Shown here: piece by piece, positions 1-8,618 of the stretch
Layout: each line of letters begins with the position of its first letter
How positions within the stretch are numbered: position 1 is the first letter of the stretch
DNA from: Xylophilus sp.
GTDB taxonomy: Bacteria > Pseudomonadota > Gammaproteobacteria > Burkholderiales > Burkholderiaceae_C
Reading direction: 5' to 3'
NCBI GenBank assembly: GCA_009914555.1
Contig: WNDY01000046.1
Location: 1-32,637 of the forward strand
Length of the DNA stretch: 32,637 nt
Notes under the pieces: generated by a model
The model's input: only the letters and a program-made list of their open reading frames with translations
What the model was told of the DNA's origin: nothing
The model's database searches: none
Translations under genes and position numbers: made by a program

Positions 1-178
1 GGCCATCCATGGTGAACACCTCGCCACACGGGAGCAGGCCAAGGCTCATGTGTTTGACTACATTGAGGTTGACTACAATCGGATCCGGCTGCACTCGACC
101 CTGGGCTACCTCAGCCCAGAGCAGTACGAGCTGGCCAATGTCGCTTAGATAGGTGTCCGTAAATCAGGGGCAAGATCA
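1..178 (+). mobile_element. Right end of an IS3-family insertion sequence (partial, runs off the window)
   Basis: The stretch holds the C-terminal end of an IS3-type transposase followed by about 30 bp of noncoding DNA. The proposed right tip ends in GATCA at 178; read on the opposite strand it begins TGATCTTGCCCC, which fits the TG...CA ends usual for IS3 elements. Immediately beyond it, the minus strand reads in frame as an AraC-type sensing domain, so the tip lies inside that gene. The left end and the target duplication are outside the window, so the exact boundary is inferred. Confidence 0.7.
2..148 (+). CDS. IS3-family transposase (OrfB, integrase core), C-terminal fragment
   Basis: The frame is open from the window edge and encodes 48 residues before a TAG stop. 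It contains [20 protein letters not shown] followed by PEQYE, the characteristic end of the DDE integrase core (rve domain) of IS3-family transposases, in which the tyrosine-asparagine, LHS and LGY/SP residues are highly conserved. The protein would cut and join the element's ends during transposition. The catalytic DDE residues themselves lie upstream and are not visible. The fragment is truncated only by the window edge, so the full gene may be intact. Confidence 0.88.
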   Translation, partial: AIHGEHLATREQAKAHVFDYIEVDYNRIRLHSTLGYLSPEQYELANVA

Positions 179-479
179 CCTCGGGCGAACTGGCCAGCAC
201 GTGGAAGCTGCCGTGCGGCAGCAGTACCGCATCGCCCGGCTTGAGCTGCACCCAATCGGTCATTGGCGTGCGCAGCCAGCAGCCCCCGCGCGCCACGAAA
301 TGGAAGCGCGCGGTGCGCGTCGCCGGAAAAGCCACCGCCCAGGGCGAATGCATCAGGCAGCGCCCGTATTCGACGCCGTCCAGCCTCAGCCCCAGCAGCA
401 CCTCGGTGAGCGTGTCGGGGCCGTTGCCGCGGTCTGCGACCATGGTGGCCTCCGGCGGGCTGGAGGAATAGTCAAGCAT
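179..479 (-). pseudogene. AraC-type transcriptional regulator, N-terminal half, cut by the IS element
   Basis: From an ATG at 479 the minus strand encodes about 100 residues typical of the N-terminal cupin-like ligand-binding domain of one AraC subfamily: RFHFVARGGCWL, a GDAVLLPHGSFHVL motif, then loss of similarity at the insertion-sequence tip. A whole AraC regulator of this type is about 300 residues and carries its two helix-turn-helix motifs at the C-terminus; none is present before the break. The gene is therefore interrupted, and the remnant can no longer bind DNA. It is divergent from the MFS gene at 559, with 79 bp between them, an arrangement in which such regulators often control the exporter. 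An alternative in-frame ATG lies at 443. The rest of the gene may lie beyond the left window edge. Confidence 0.8.
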
Positions 480-558
480 TCCGGTCTTTCTGGCATGGAA
501 ACGCCGGCATCTTATCCATAAGCTAGCTTCCCCTTTTGCACACAAGGCCAAGAACAAC

Positions 559-1818
559 GTGACCTCCTCCTGCCAAGACTGCATCGCCGCGGATGCCGGC
601 GTCTTTGCCGGCGCTTCCCCTACCGCGTCTCCCGGCTCCACACCGGCCGCGCGCTGGCCCGCCGTCACCTCGCTGGCGCTGGGCGTGTTCGGGCTGGTCA
701 CCGCCGAGTTCCTGCCCGCCAGCTTGCTCACCGCCATGGCCAGCGATCTGGGCGTAAGTCCCGGCGCGGCCGGCCAGAGCGTCACAGCGACGGCTCTGGT
801 GGCAGCCGTCGCAGCCCCGTCCATCCCGCTCTTCACACGGCGCTTCGACCGCAAGCTGGTGATGATCGCGCTGACGCTGCTCCTCATCGTCTCCAACGCG
901 CTGGCCATCGCCGCGGGAAGCCTGGGCATCCTGCTCGTGTCGCGCGTGCTGCTGGGCATCGCGCTGGGGGGCTTCTGGTCGATGGCCGCTGCCCTGGCGC
1001 TGCGGCTGGTGCCGGAACAGCTCTTCGCACGGGCCATGTCCATCATCCTCACCGGTGTCTCGGTGGCCACCGTCTGTGCGGCTCCCATCGGTGCATGGAT
1101 GGGCGAGCTTTGGGGCTGGCGCAGCGCCTTCATCGCGGCCGGTGCCGTGAGCCTGCTCACGCTGGCTGCGCAGCTGTTCACCCTCCCGGCCCTGCCGCCG
1201 CGCGACCACACCAGCCTGCGCGTACTGGGCGAGCTCCTGCGCCGCCCTGGCGTGCGCGTGGCACTGCTGGCCGTGCTGCTGGTCATCTCGGGGCACTTCG
1301 CCGGATTCACATACATCCGCCCGCTGATGGAGGACGTGACGCACCTGTCGGTGAGCACCATCTCGGCCATCCTGTTGGGCTATGGCATCGGCGGCTTCTT
1401 CGGCAACCTGGCGGGCGGACTGATCGCCGAGCGCAGCGAGCGCCATGCCATCGTCTTCGGCGGCACGCTGATCGCAGTGCTCGCGGCCAGCCTGCTGCTG
1501 GCGGGCAGCTCTTCCCTCGTGACAGCCGTGGCCGTCGTGCTGTGGGGCTTTGCCTTCGGCGCCTTTCCGGTCGGCTTCCAGACCTGGATCGTGCGCGTCG
1601 CACCCGATCAGGCCGAAGGCGCAGGCGGCTTGCTGGTAGCGGCCTTCCAGATCGCCATCGCGAGCGGCGCCATCGGTGGCGGCGTGCTGGTGGACCATGT
1701 GGGCGCGCTCGGCGGCCCCGGCTTCGCGGCCGCGGCGCTGACGCTCGGCAGCCTGCTCACGCTGCGCTACGGGCCGCGCCCGGTACGCACCGCGCAGGGA
1801 GGCCGCGATGCACGCTGA
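559..1818 (+). CDS. MFS transporter, DHA1 drug/metabolite efflux type (NepI/YdhP-like)
   Basis: The 419-residue protein starts at a GTG and has the length and about twelve hydrophobic segments of a major facilitator. After a 35-residue Ala/Pro-rich tail, the first membrane segment begins at LALGVFGLVTAEFLPASLL, the start usual for the sugar-efflux/NepI/arabinose-exporter branch. A motif-A-like loop is seen at FTRRFDRK, and LGIALGGFWSMAAALALRLV forms the fourth segment. By family it exports a small metabolite or drug by proton antiport in the inner membrane; the substrate cannot be told. The divergent neighbour is the disrupted AraC regulator, so control of this gene may be altered. A 10-bp palindrome, AAGCTAGCTT, lies at 520-529 in the shared promoter gap. 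Only 7 bp separate its stop from the convergent ATPase gene. Confidence 0.87.
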   Translation: MTSSCQDCIAADAGVFAGASPTASPGSTPAARWPAVTSLALGVFGLVTAEFLPASLLTAMASDLGVSPGAAGQSVTATALVAAVAAPSIPLFTRRFDRKLVMIALTLLLIVSNALAIAAGSLGILLVSRVLLGIALGGFWSMAAALALRLVPEQLFARAMSIILTGVSVATVCAAPIGAWMGELWGWRSAFIAAGAVSLLTLAAQLFTLPALPPRDHTSLRVLGELLRRPGVRVALLAVLLVISGHFAGFTYIRPLMEDVTHLSVSTISAILLGYGIGGFFGNLAGGLIAERSERHAIVFGGTLIAVLAASLLLAGSSSLVTAVAVVLWGFAFGAFPVGFQTWIVRVAPDQAEGAGGLLVAAFQIAIASGAIGGGVLVDHVGALGGPGFAAAALTLGSLLTLRYGPRPVRTAQGGRDAR

Positions 1819-1825
1819 CACCGAA

Positions 1826-3475
1826 CTATGCGCCGCCGGTCCCGCTCGGAGAAGGACTGCCCGTCGAAGGCACGGCGGCCAGCAGTTCGCGCGTGTAGGG
1901 ATGCATGGGAGCGCCCAATACCTGCGCGGCCTCGCCCTCTTCCACCAGCCTGCCGCGATGCATCACCGCGATCCGGTGGCACAGCGTCGCAGCCACCCGC
2001 AGGTCATGGGTGATGAAGACCATGGTCAGGGCGAGCCGTTGCTGCAGATCGCGCAATAGCGCGAGGATCTGGCCCTGCACCGTCACATCGAGCGCGGAGA
2101 CTGGCTCGTCGGCCACGAGCAGCCGGGGATTCAGCGCCAGCGCGCGTGCGATCACGATGCGCTGGCGCTGCCCGCCGGAGAACTCAGCGGGAAGACGATC
2201 GAAGGCGCCTGCGTCCAGGCCTACCGCGGCGAGCCACTCCCTCGCCCGTGCATCGGCCTGCACGCGTGACACACCCGCCGCACGCAGCGCGCGCGAGACT
2301 GCGTGACCTGCCGTCTGCCGCGGATTCAGTGCGGCCTTCGGATCCTGGAACACCATCTGCCACTGGTGGCGCAGGGGGCGCAGCCTACGCTCGGGCAGCC
2401 GCGAAAGGTCGACGCCGCCAATCCGCACCTCGCCGGCGTCGAGTCGCACCAGGCGAAGCAGGGAACGCGCGAGCGTGCTCTTGCCCGAGCCCGATTCACC
2501 GACGATGCCCAGGGTCTGCCCCGCCCGTAGCTCGAACGACACGCCGTCGAGCGCCTGCACGCCGCGTGGCGACAGCCCGAGGCGCCGGCGCAGCGCCGAG
2601 CCCGGCGGGGCACCGAGACGCACCGACAGCCCGCGAACAGCCACGAAGGGCGCATCGGATGACCCCGCCTGTGACACAGATGGAGGCGGCGAGGTGCGCA
2701 CCGCGTCGATGAGTTCGCGCGTATAAGGATGCACCGGCGCGCGCAGCACCGCGCTCGCCTCGCCCTCCTCCACGATCCGGCCACGCTGCATGACAGCCAC
2801 CCGATCGGCCATCGTGGAAACCACACCGAAGTCGTGGGTGACGAAGAGCACGGCCATCCCCAGCCGACGACCGAGCGAACGCAGCAGGGCGAGCACCCGC
2901 GCCTGCGTGGTCACGTCCAGCGCAGTGGTGGGCTCATCGGCGACGAGCAGCGCGGGTTCGAGCGCCAGCGCCATCGCGATTGCGACCCGCTGCCGCTGCC
3001 CGCCCGAGAGCTGGAACGGCAGCCGGCGACGCAACGCGCGCGGATCGGGCAAGCCCACCAGGTCGAGCAGCTCCTGCACGCGAGTCTCGGACGCATCGCG
3101 AGACCGCAGCCCGTGCACGTGCAGCGCTTCCGCGATCTGGTCGCCCACCGACATGAGCGGGTTCAGCGCCGACAGCGGCTCCTGGAACACCATGGCCACG
3201 CGCCGCCCGCGCAGCGCACGCATGCCCGCGGCGTCGAGGGTCGCGAGGTCGGTGCCCTCGAGCAACACGCGCCCGCCGCGCTGCGTCAGCGCGGCCGGCA
3301 GCATGCGCAGCGCAGCCAGCGCGCAGACGCTCTTGCCACTGCCGGACTCGCCCACCAGGCACAGGACCTCGCCGGCGTGGACGCGCAGGCTCACGTCATC
3401 GACTGCCAGCGCGCGATCGGCCCCGGCGGGCAGGGCCACGGTGAGTGATTCGATGGACAGGACAGGCTCGTTCAT
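1826..3475 (-). CDS. Peptide-type ABC importer, fused double ATP-binding protein (DppD-DppF/GsiA-like)
   Basis: The 549-residue protein joins two complete ABC ATPase domains. Domain 1 has Walker A GESGSGKS at about 42-49, Q-loop Q98, signature LSGGQ at 156-160, Walker B ending D180-E181 and switch H214. Domain 2 has Walker A at 326-333, Q377, signature FSGGQ at 432-436, D456-E457 and H490. Both domains end in the HPYTREL segment typical of oligopeptide/nickel-family ATPases. Both sites look catalytically intact. It should power the permease pair encoded just upstream. The ATG at 3475 overlaps the permease stop in an ATGA, so translation is probably coupled. A longer reading to 3607 exists but lacks family similarity before this ATG. 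GsiA of the glutathione importer has the same fused layout, but the substrate here is unknown. Confidence 0.93.
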   Translation of the reverse strand: MNEPVLSIESLTVALPAGADRALAVDDVSLRVHAGEVLCLVGESGSGKSVCALAALRMLPAALTQRGGRVLLEGTDLATLDAAGMRALRGRRVAMVFQEPLSALNPLMSVGDQIAEALHVHGLRSRDASETRVQELLDLVGLPDPRALRRRLPFQLSGGQRQRVAIAMALALEPALLVADEPTTALDVTTQARVLALLRSLGRRLGMAVLFVTHDFGVVSTMADRVAVMQRGRIVEEGEASAVLRAPVHPYTRELIDAVRTSPPPSVSQAGSSDAPFVAVRGLSVRLGAPPGSALRRRLGLSPRGVQALDGVSFELRAGQTLGIVGESGSGKSTLARSLLRLVRLDAGEVRIGGVDLSRLPERRLRPLRHQWQMVFQDPKAALNPRQTAGHAVSRALRAAGVSRVQADARAREWLAAVGLDAGAFDRLPAEFSGGQRQRIVIARALALNPRLLVADEPVSALDVTVQGQILALLRDLQQRLALTMVFITHDLRVAATLCHRIAVMHRGRLVEEGEAAQVLGAPMHPYTRELLAAVPSTGSPSPSGTGGA

Positions 3476-4425
3476 TCGAGGCTCTCCGCTGTGCCGCCGC
3501 GTTGGCCGCCTGCGGGCTGCAACGCGTGCTGCAGGCCCTCTGCCGCGACATTGATCGACAGCACAGTGAGCATCAGCGCGAGGCCGGGCCACAGGCTCAT
3601 CCACCACGTCTCACGGACCATGGTGCGGGCCGCGCCGAGCATGAAGCCCCAGCTCATGAGCCGGGCGTCGCCCAGCCCGAGGAAAGCCAGCGCAGCTTCG
3701 GTGAGCATCGCCGTCGCAACCATGAACGACGCGCAGACAATGATCGGCGCCGCGGCATTGGGCAGCACATGCGCGAGCAGGATGCGCCAGCCGGACTCGC
3801 CGGCCACGCGGGCGGCGATCACGAAGTCGCGCTCGCGCAGCGAGAGGATCTCCGCGCGCACCAGCCTTGCCACCGGCGGCCACGACACCACGCTGATCGC
3901 CACGACGATGGTCGACACCGACGGCCCGACGATGGCCACGAGGACCACCGCCATCGCGAACTGCGGGATCGTCTGGAAGCATTCGATCAGTGTGGACAGC
4001 GCGACATCGACGCGGCGCCCCGCGTAGCCGGCAAGCGCCCCCAGCGGCACGCCGATCAGCAGCGCGAGCCCGGTGGATGCCAACCCGACCAGCAGGGACG
4101 CGCGCGCGCCATGCACCAACCCGGCGGCGATGTCTCGCCCGAGCATGTCCGTTCCCAGTGGGAAGCGCGCCTGCGACAGCGGCTCGATCAGGGGCCTGCC
4201 GACCATGCGCCAGGGCGAGCCCGGGTAGAGCCACGGCGCGCCCAGGGCCACCAGCGCGACGACTGCGAAAAGGGCCAGCGCGAGCACTGCCGCAGGTTGC
4301 TCCCGGAAGCGCCGCCACGTGGACGGGCGCCGCGCGGGCACTGCCGCGGTCACCGGCACCGCGCCAGCCGTGGAAACTGCCGAGGCCCCCGTCCCGGGTG
4401 CGGTCGGCGACATGACAAAAGACAT
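3472..4425 (-). CDS. Peptide-type ABC importer permease (DppC-like)
   Basis: This 317-residue inner-membrane protein has the DppC/OppC layout: a cytoplasmic N-terminal tail of about 45 residues, a first membrane helix, the periplasmic GTDMLGRD motif at 91-98, then five more helices. The coupling EAA-type loop is at about 203-223 (AARVAGESGWRILLAHVLPN), where the ATPase docks. It pairs with the DppB-like permease 12 bp upstream to form the translocation pore. Its stop overlaps the start of the ATPase gene. A second in-frame ATG at 4413 could also start the protein; the Ala/Pro-rich first 35 residues are not conserved in the family. Confidence 0.92.
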   Translation of the reverse strand: MSFVMSPTAPGTGASAVSTAGAVPVTAAVPARRPSTWRRFREQPAAVLALALFAVVALVALGAPWLYPGSPWRMVGRPLIEPLSQARFPLGTDMLGRDIAAGLVHGARASLLVGLASTGLALLIGVPLGALAGYAGRRVDVALSTLIECFQTIPQFAMAVVLVAIVGPSVSTIVVAISVVSWPPVARLVRAEILSLRERDFVIAARVAGESGWRILLAHVLPNAAAPIIVCASFMVATAMLTEAALAFLGLGDARLMSWGFMLGAARTMVRETWWMSLWPGLALMLTVLSINVAAEGLQHALQPAGGQRGGTAESLE

Positions 4426-4437
4426 TCGAGATACGGG

Positions 4438-5427
4438 TCAGGCGCGCGCGATGCGCGGGTCGGCGATCCGATAGAGCACGTCGGTCACCAGGTTGAACAC
4501 GACCACCATCACGGCAGTGGTCAGGAAGATGCCCAGCAGCAGCGGGTAGTCCCGCTGGCTGACGGCATCGAACATGAGCCGTCCAATGCCGGGCCACGCA
4601 AACACCGTCTCGATGAGGATGGCACCGCCCGCGAGCTGGCCGAGCTGGATGCCGGCCATGCTCAACACCGGCAGCAGCGCGTTGCGAAGCACGTGCACGC
4701 GCAGGATCCGCGTCGGAGGTACGCCCTTGGCTTGCGCGCTGCGCACGAAATCCTGGTGCAGCACCTCCAGCATCGCCGCGCGGGTGAGTTGCACGTACAC
4801 GGCCATGTACAAGGTGCCGAGCGCCACGGTGGGCAGCACCAGGTGGCGTGCCACGTCCAGCGCCTGCGCGAGCCCTCCCGCGGCAGCCGCGGCGCCTGAC
4901 TGCATGCCGAAGGCCGGCAGCCAGTCGAGCTGGACGGAAAACACGATGACCAGCATCAGCGACAGCCAGAAGGTGGGCGTCGCGTAAAGCAGCATCGCCG
5001 CACCGAAGATCGCGCCGTCGGCCCATCGCCAGCGGCGATGCAGCCGCGCGCGTACTGCCAGCACGCCCAACCCCACGCCGGGCACCAGCGCAAATACGAA
5101 GGCACTCACCATCAATAGCAGCGTGGCAGGCACTCGCTCTGCGATCAACGTGCACACGTCGACATGATTGCGATAGGAATGCCCCAGGTCCCCGCGAAGC
5201 ACGGCGCCCAGGTACAGGCGCAGCTGCTGCGTGGTCGAGCGGTCCAGCCCGAACTCGGCGCGCAGGCGTTCGACCAGCGCCGGGTCGTCCGACTGCATCT
5301 CGCCGGCCATCACCTGCGCCGGGTCGCCGGGCGCGAGGCGGATCAGGAAGAAGTTGACCACGACCACCAGCAGCACCACCAGCACGCCGCGCGCGGCGCG
5401 CGCGCCGAGGAATCCGAACCATCCCAT
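4438..5427 (-). CDS. Peptide-type ABC importer permease (DppB-like)
   Basis: The 329-residue protein begins with a membrane helix (VLVVLLVVVVNFFLIRLAPG) ending in the RLAPGDPA motif diagnostic of DppB/OppB/NikB permeases. It then has the usual large periplasmic segment (EFGLDRS, LRGDLGHSY) and five further helices. The EAA-type loop near the C-terminus reads AKGVPPTRILRVHVLRNALLP, and the ending RIADPRIARA is usual for the family. It lies 16 bp downstream of the binding-protein gene and 12 bp upstream of the DppC-like gene, so the four transporter genes form one transcription unit. By family, it forms half of the inner-membrane pore. Confidence 0.93.
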   Translation of the reverse strand: MGWFGFLGARAARGVLVVLLVVVVNFFLIRLAPGDPAQVMAGEMQSDDPALVERLRAEFGLDRSTTQQLRLYLGAVLRGDLGHSYRNHVDVCTLIAERVPATLLLMVSAFVFALVPGVGLGVLAVRARLHRRWRWADGAIFGAAMLLYATPTFWLSLMLVIVFSVQLDWLPAFGMQSGAAAAAGGLAQALDVARHLVLPTVALGTLYMAVYVQLTRAAMLEVLHQDFVRSAQAKGVPPTRILRVHVLRNALLPVLSMAGIQLGQLAGGAILIETVFAWPGIGRLMFDAVSQRDYPLLLGIFLTTAVMVVVFNLVTDVLYRIADPRIARA

Positions 5428-5443
5428 GTCCCGGGTGCGCCGC

Positions 5444-7027
5444 TCAGGGCGCTTCGATCGAGACGGCGTCGAACGATTCGTTGAGCCCGATGCCGGTCGT
5501 CACGAGGTTCTTCACCTGGCTGCGATAGAGCGTCGGGTTCTCGATCTCGAACAGGTTGGCCACGGCCACGTCGTTGGCAATGATGCGCTGCACCGCCGAA
5601 TAGGCCTGTTGGCGCTTCGCCGGGTCGATGCTGCGGCCACCCTCCGCCCAAAGCGCGTCGGCCGCCGGGTTGCTGTAGCCCTCGATGTTGCCGAACGGCG
5701 TGCCCTTGGTGATGTTCGATGCGAGATACAGCGGCGCCACGCCCAGTTCGGGATCGCCATGCTGGTAATGGAAGTTCAGTGCGAGATCGAAGTCCCAGTC
5801 GCTCGCGCGCTTGTACCAACCGGCCGGGTCGACCTGGACCACGTTGACCCGGAACCCGACCTCCTCGAGCTGCTGCTTCACGTACTCGACCAGGCGCACC
5901 CAGGCGCCGCCGTAGGCAGCGCCCAGGAGATTCAGCGGCCGCTTCGACACGTCCACGCCCGACTCGCGAATCAGCTGCCGCGCCTTGTCGAGGCTGTATT
6001 CGTAGGCCGGCAGCACCGAAGCATCGTGGAACAGCGTGGTCGATGCGAACGGCCCCGTTGTGGGCTTGCCGAAGCCGAAGAAGATGTTGTCGATGATGAA
6101 GCGCCGGTCCAGCGCATGCTGGATCGCCTGGCGCACCTTCACGTTGTCCAGCGGCGCATTGCGCAGGTTGGGTTGAAGGAAAAGCACCGAACCGAACTTC
6201 TCGGAGCCCTTGGTCGTGAATGACACGCCCGGCAGCGCGCGCAACCGCTTGATGTCGACGTTGTCGACGTCGCCGCTGCGCAGGACCTGCACATCGCCCT
6301 TCTCGAACGCCACCGCGCGGGATGCCGAATCCGGGATCACGTGGAACACGATCCCGTCGAGATACGGCTGCCCCTTGCGCCAGTAGTCGTTGTTGCGCGC
6401 CAGGCGGATGAACGAACCCTTCTTCCATTCCTTGAAGACGAAAGGCCCGGTGCCGATCGGCGTCTGGTTCGCCGGGTTGGTGCGGTAGTCCGTTCCCTCG
6501 TAGATGTGGCGCGGCAGGATGGGCAGCGTGCCGACCTCGAGGATCAGCGGGAAGGCCGGGAACGGCGCCTTCAGGCGGATCTCGACCTGGTGCTCGCCGA
6601 TGGCGCGCACGCTCTCGATGTGCTGCTCCTTCACGAGCCGCACGCGACTGCTCAGCGCCGGCAGGGCCGTATCCACCGAGAACACGACGTCGGCGGCGGT
6701 GAAGGGCTTGCCATCGTGCCAGCGCACGTCACGCTCGAGGTCGAAGGTGTAGGTGCGGCCGTCGTTCGACACCTTCCAGCTGCGCGCCAGCTCGGGCAGC
6801 GGCTGCAGGGTCGGCGAGATGCGCACCAGCCCCTGGTAGATCTTGCCGGCCACGTACTGCGTGGGGGCGAGCGACTGGATCGCGCTCACCAGCAACGGCG
6901 GCTCGGGCTGCACGATTAGATTGAGCGTGCCGCCGCGCGTCTGCGCGAAGGCGCCATGCGGCGCGGCAAAGGCCGAGGCCAGGGCGAATGCGGACAGCAG
7001 CCGCGACAGGGACCTGGAGAGGGTCAT
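5444..7027 (-). CDS. ABC importer substrate-binding protein, family 5 (DppA/OppA-like)
   Basis: The 527-residue protein has a Sec signal peptide, with a likely cut after AFA at about residue 28, and no lipobox, so it should be soluble in the periplasm. The mature part has the family-5 markers: RGGTLNL near the start, LARSWKVSNDGRTYTF, and VRWHDGKPFTAADVVFS, followed by a long two-lobe body. This family captures peptides, nickel complexes, opines, glutathione or related compounds. I chose the ATG at 7027 because the signal peptide begins there; the frame stays open further upstream without similarity. The 67-bp gap to the AhpD-like gene is the largest in this transcription unit. Linkage to organosulfur monooxygenases upstream suggests a sulfur-containing ligand, which is an inference. 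Confidence 0.92.
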   Translation of the reverse strand: MTLSRSLSRLLSAFALASAFAAPHGAFAQTRGGTLNLIVQPEPPLLVSAIQSLAPTQYVAGKIYQGLVRISPTLQPLPELARSWKVSNDGRTYTFDLERDVRWHDGKPFTAADVVFSVDTALPALSSRVRLVKEQHIESVRAIGEHQVEIRLKAPFPAFPLILEVGTLPILPRHIYEGTDYRTNPANQTPIGTGPFVFKEWKKGSFIRLARNNDYWRKGQPYLDGIVFHVIPDSASRAVAFEKGDVQVLRSGDVDNVDIKRLRALPGVSFTTKGSEKFGSVLFLQPNLRNAPLDNVKVRQAIQHALDRRFIIDNIFFGFGKPTTGPFASTTLFHDASVLPAYEYSLDKARQLIRESGVDVSKRPLNLLGAAYGGAWVRLVEYVKQQLEEVGFRVNVVQVDPAGWYKRASDWDFDLALNFHYQHGDPELGVAPLYLASNITKGTPFGNIEGYSNPAADALWAEGGRSIDPAKRQQAYSAVQRIIANDVAVANLFEIENPTLYRSQVKNLVTTGIGLNESFDAVSIEAP

Positions 7028-7094
7028 GAAGAACAGGAGTGGGTTGAGGAAAGAAAGGAAATGGACATCGAAGGACGCCGGCAATGCCAGTCGA

Positions 7095-7451
7095 TCACGC
7101 GTCCTGTGCGAGGTGGCGCGCCGACACGCGAAGCTGGCCGATGGCCGCGCCCGCACGCAGTTCTGCGGCGACCCAAATGGCCTCGGCCAACTCGGGCGGG
7201 GTTGCGCCCAGGCGCAGCGCATTGCGCACATGCAGATCGATGCAGCCCTCGCATTGAGTGACGTGGGTGACGGCCACGGCGATCAGTGCCTTGGTGCGCG
7301 CATCGAGTGCTCCGTCACGAAAGACGGCCTGTTCCAGCTGCGCAAATGCGTCGAATGGCGCAGGCGCGAGCGCCCGCAGCGTCTGCATGCTCTCGGACCG
7401 TGTCCAGTCTAGGCGCGCCTGGGTGGGGGAGGACGAAATCTCTTCGCTCAT
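7095..7451 (-). CDS. AhpD-like / carboxymuconolactone decarboxylase family protein
   Basis: The 118-residue protein is all one small helical CMD/AhpD domain. The redox motif CEGCIDLH places C67, C70 and H74 in the CxxCxxxH arrangement of AhpD-type alkylhydroperoxidases, preceded by the conserved TKALIAVAV helix. By family it may use its cysteine pair to reduce peroxides. Flavin-dependent monooxygenases can leak peroxide, so a protective role beside them is plausible but inferred. The gene lies 13 bp after the SfnC-like gene at 7465-8598. Small proteins of this family are poorly defined functionally, so a thiol-reductase or scaffold role cannot be excluded. Confidence 0.88.
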   Translation of the reverse strand: MSEEISSSPTQARLDWTRSESMQTLRALAPAPFDAFAQLEQAVFRDGALDARTKALIAVAVTHVTQCEGCIDLHVRNALRLGATPPELAEAIWVAAELRAGAAIGQLRVSARHLAQDA

Positions 7452-7464
7452 GTCGGTGTGTCGC

Positions 7465-8598
7465 TCATTGGTAGAAGCCCGGCGGAAACTCACCCTCGAG
7501 CGACCAGCGCCCGAGCGCGGCGAGCTTCTGATCGAGAGGGTCGTGCAGCGTGTGCGTGCGGGCGTTGCGCCAGAAGCGATCCAGCCCCAGCGCACCGCGC
7601 GTCGCGCGGGCGCCGCCGATGTCGAACAACGCCTCGCCCAGATGCAAGCTGGCGCGATGTGCCACCACCTTGGCTTCCGCGATGGCAACGGCCGCCTCGG
7701 CCCGGTGCTGCGGCACGACGGCCTCGCCGGCCTGCCAAAGCACATCGAACTGCGCGCCGGCCCGATCGGCCATCACCGTCGCCGTGACCGCGCGCACATG
7801 GCCATCGCCGAGGCGGCCGAGCAAGGGCGCGCGGACGGCGGCGTCAGTTGGTATGCCGCCTTCGGCCATCAGGCTTCGCGCTTCGGCCAACGCGCCTTCG
7901 GCGAGTCCCGCGTACAGGTTCACCAGGATCAGTTGCCCGAGGCAGGTGCGCACCGTGTGCCGGACGCTCGGCGGTGTGTCGGGCGCACGCAGAACGTCGG
8001 CACGCGCCAGCCGCACCGCGTCGAAGTGCGACCCGCTGTCCGTCTGCCGCTGGCCGATCGCGTCCCAGTCCTCGCGCACGGTGATCCCGTGCTGCGCGGT
8101 GGCCACGACGCCGAGCACAATGGCGCCATCGGCGTCGCGCGCCGATACCGTCATGCAGGCGGACCCGAGCGTGCCCGAGCAGTAGCGTTTCTCGCCTTCG
8201 AGTCGGTAGCCCTCCGGCGAGGCAATCGCCCGCAGGCGTTCGTCGCGCGGATTGACGGCATTGCCCCACCACTGGCGCAGTCGCACGGTGGGCTCGAGCC
8301 AGCGGGCCTGCTGCTCCTGGGTGCCATAGATCAGCAGCGTGGCCACCTGGAGGTGATGGAAGGCCAGCAAGTGCGCGAGCGCGCTGTCGTCGCGGGCGAC
8401 GGTACGCACCACTTGCAGCAGTCGCGACCATGGCAGCTCGTCCCCACCGAATCGTTCGGGGATGGACAGCCCAAGCAGGCCGGCATCGGCCAGCGCCTGC
8501 TTCTGCGCGGCGGCATGGCCGTCCTCTTTGTCCCGTTCGGCAGCACTGCGCGCCAGCGTGTCGAGCAGCGGCGCGAGATCAGGTTCGGAAAATGGCAT
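7465..8598 (-). CDS. Acyl-CoA-dehydrogenase-fold flavin monooxygenase (SfnC/DszC-like), copy 1
   Basis: The 377-residue protein has the acyl-CoA dehydrogenase fold and the markers of the DszC/SfnC branch rather than of true dehydrogenases. It has a WDAIGQRQTDSGS motif at about 178-190 and a C-terminal FWRNARTHTLHDP at about 342-354, including the histidine that takes part in catalysis in DszC-type enzymes. No catalytic glutamate of fatty-acid dehydrogenases was recognised. Such enzymes use reduced flavin from a separate reductase and oxygen to oxidise sulfur compounds. The start at 8598 gives a normal N-terminus (MPFSEPDLAPLL). It follows a paralogue with a 20-bp gap. No flavin reductase gene is visible in the window. 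Confidence 0.87.
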   Translation of the reverse strand: MPFSEPDLAPLLDTLARSAAERDKEDGHAAAQKQALADAGLLGLSIPERFGGDELPWSRLLQVVRTVARDDSALAHLLAFHHLQVATLLIYGTQEQQARWLEPTVRLRQWWGNAVNPRDERLRAIASPEGYRLEGEKRYCSGTLGSACMTVSARDADGAIVLGVVATAQHGITVREDWDAIGQRQTDSGSHFDAVRLARADVLRAPDTPPSVRHTVRTCLGQLILVNLYAGLAEGALAEARSLMAEGGIPTDAAVRAPLLGRLGDGHVRAVTATVMADRAGAQFDVLWQAGEAVVPQHRAEAAVAIAEAKVVAHRASLHLGEALFDIGGARATRGALGLDRFWRNARTHTLHDPLDQKLAALGRWSLEGEFPPGFYQ

Positions 8599-8618
8599 GT
8601 CTGTCGCTCGGGCGGTAG

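Noticed and set aside
523..1821. Long minus-strand open frame of 432 codons opposite the MFS gene
   Set aside because: It is rich in Arg, Gln, His and Gly without any recognisable domain; such frames arise opposite GC-rich genes, and the plus strand has a clear transporter.
3445..4899. Plus-strand open frame of 484 codons
   Set aside because: It lies opposite two clearly recognisable permease genes and has the low-complexity His/Gln/Arg/Asp composition of an antisense frame.
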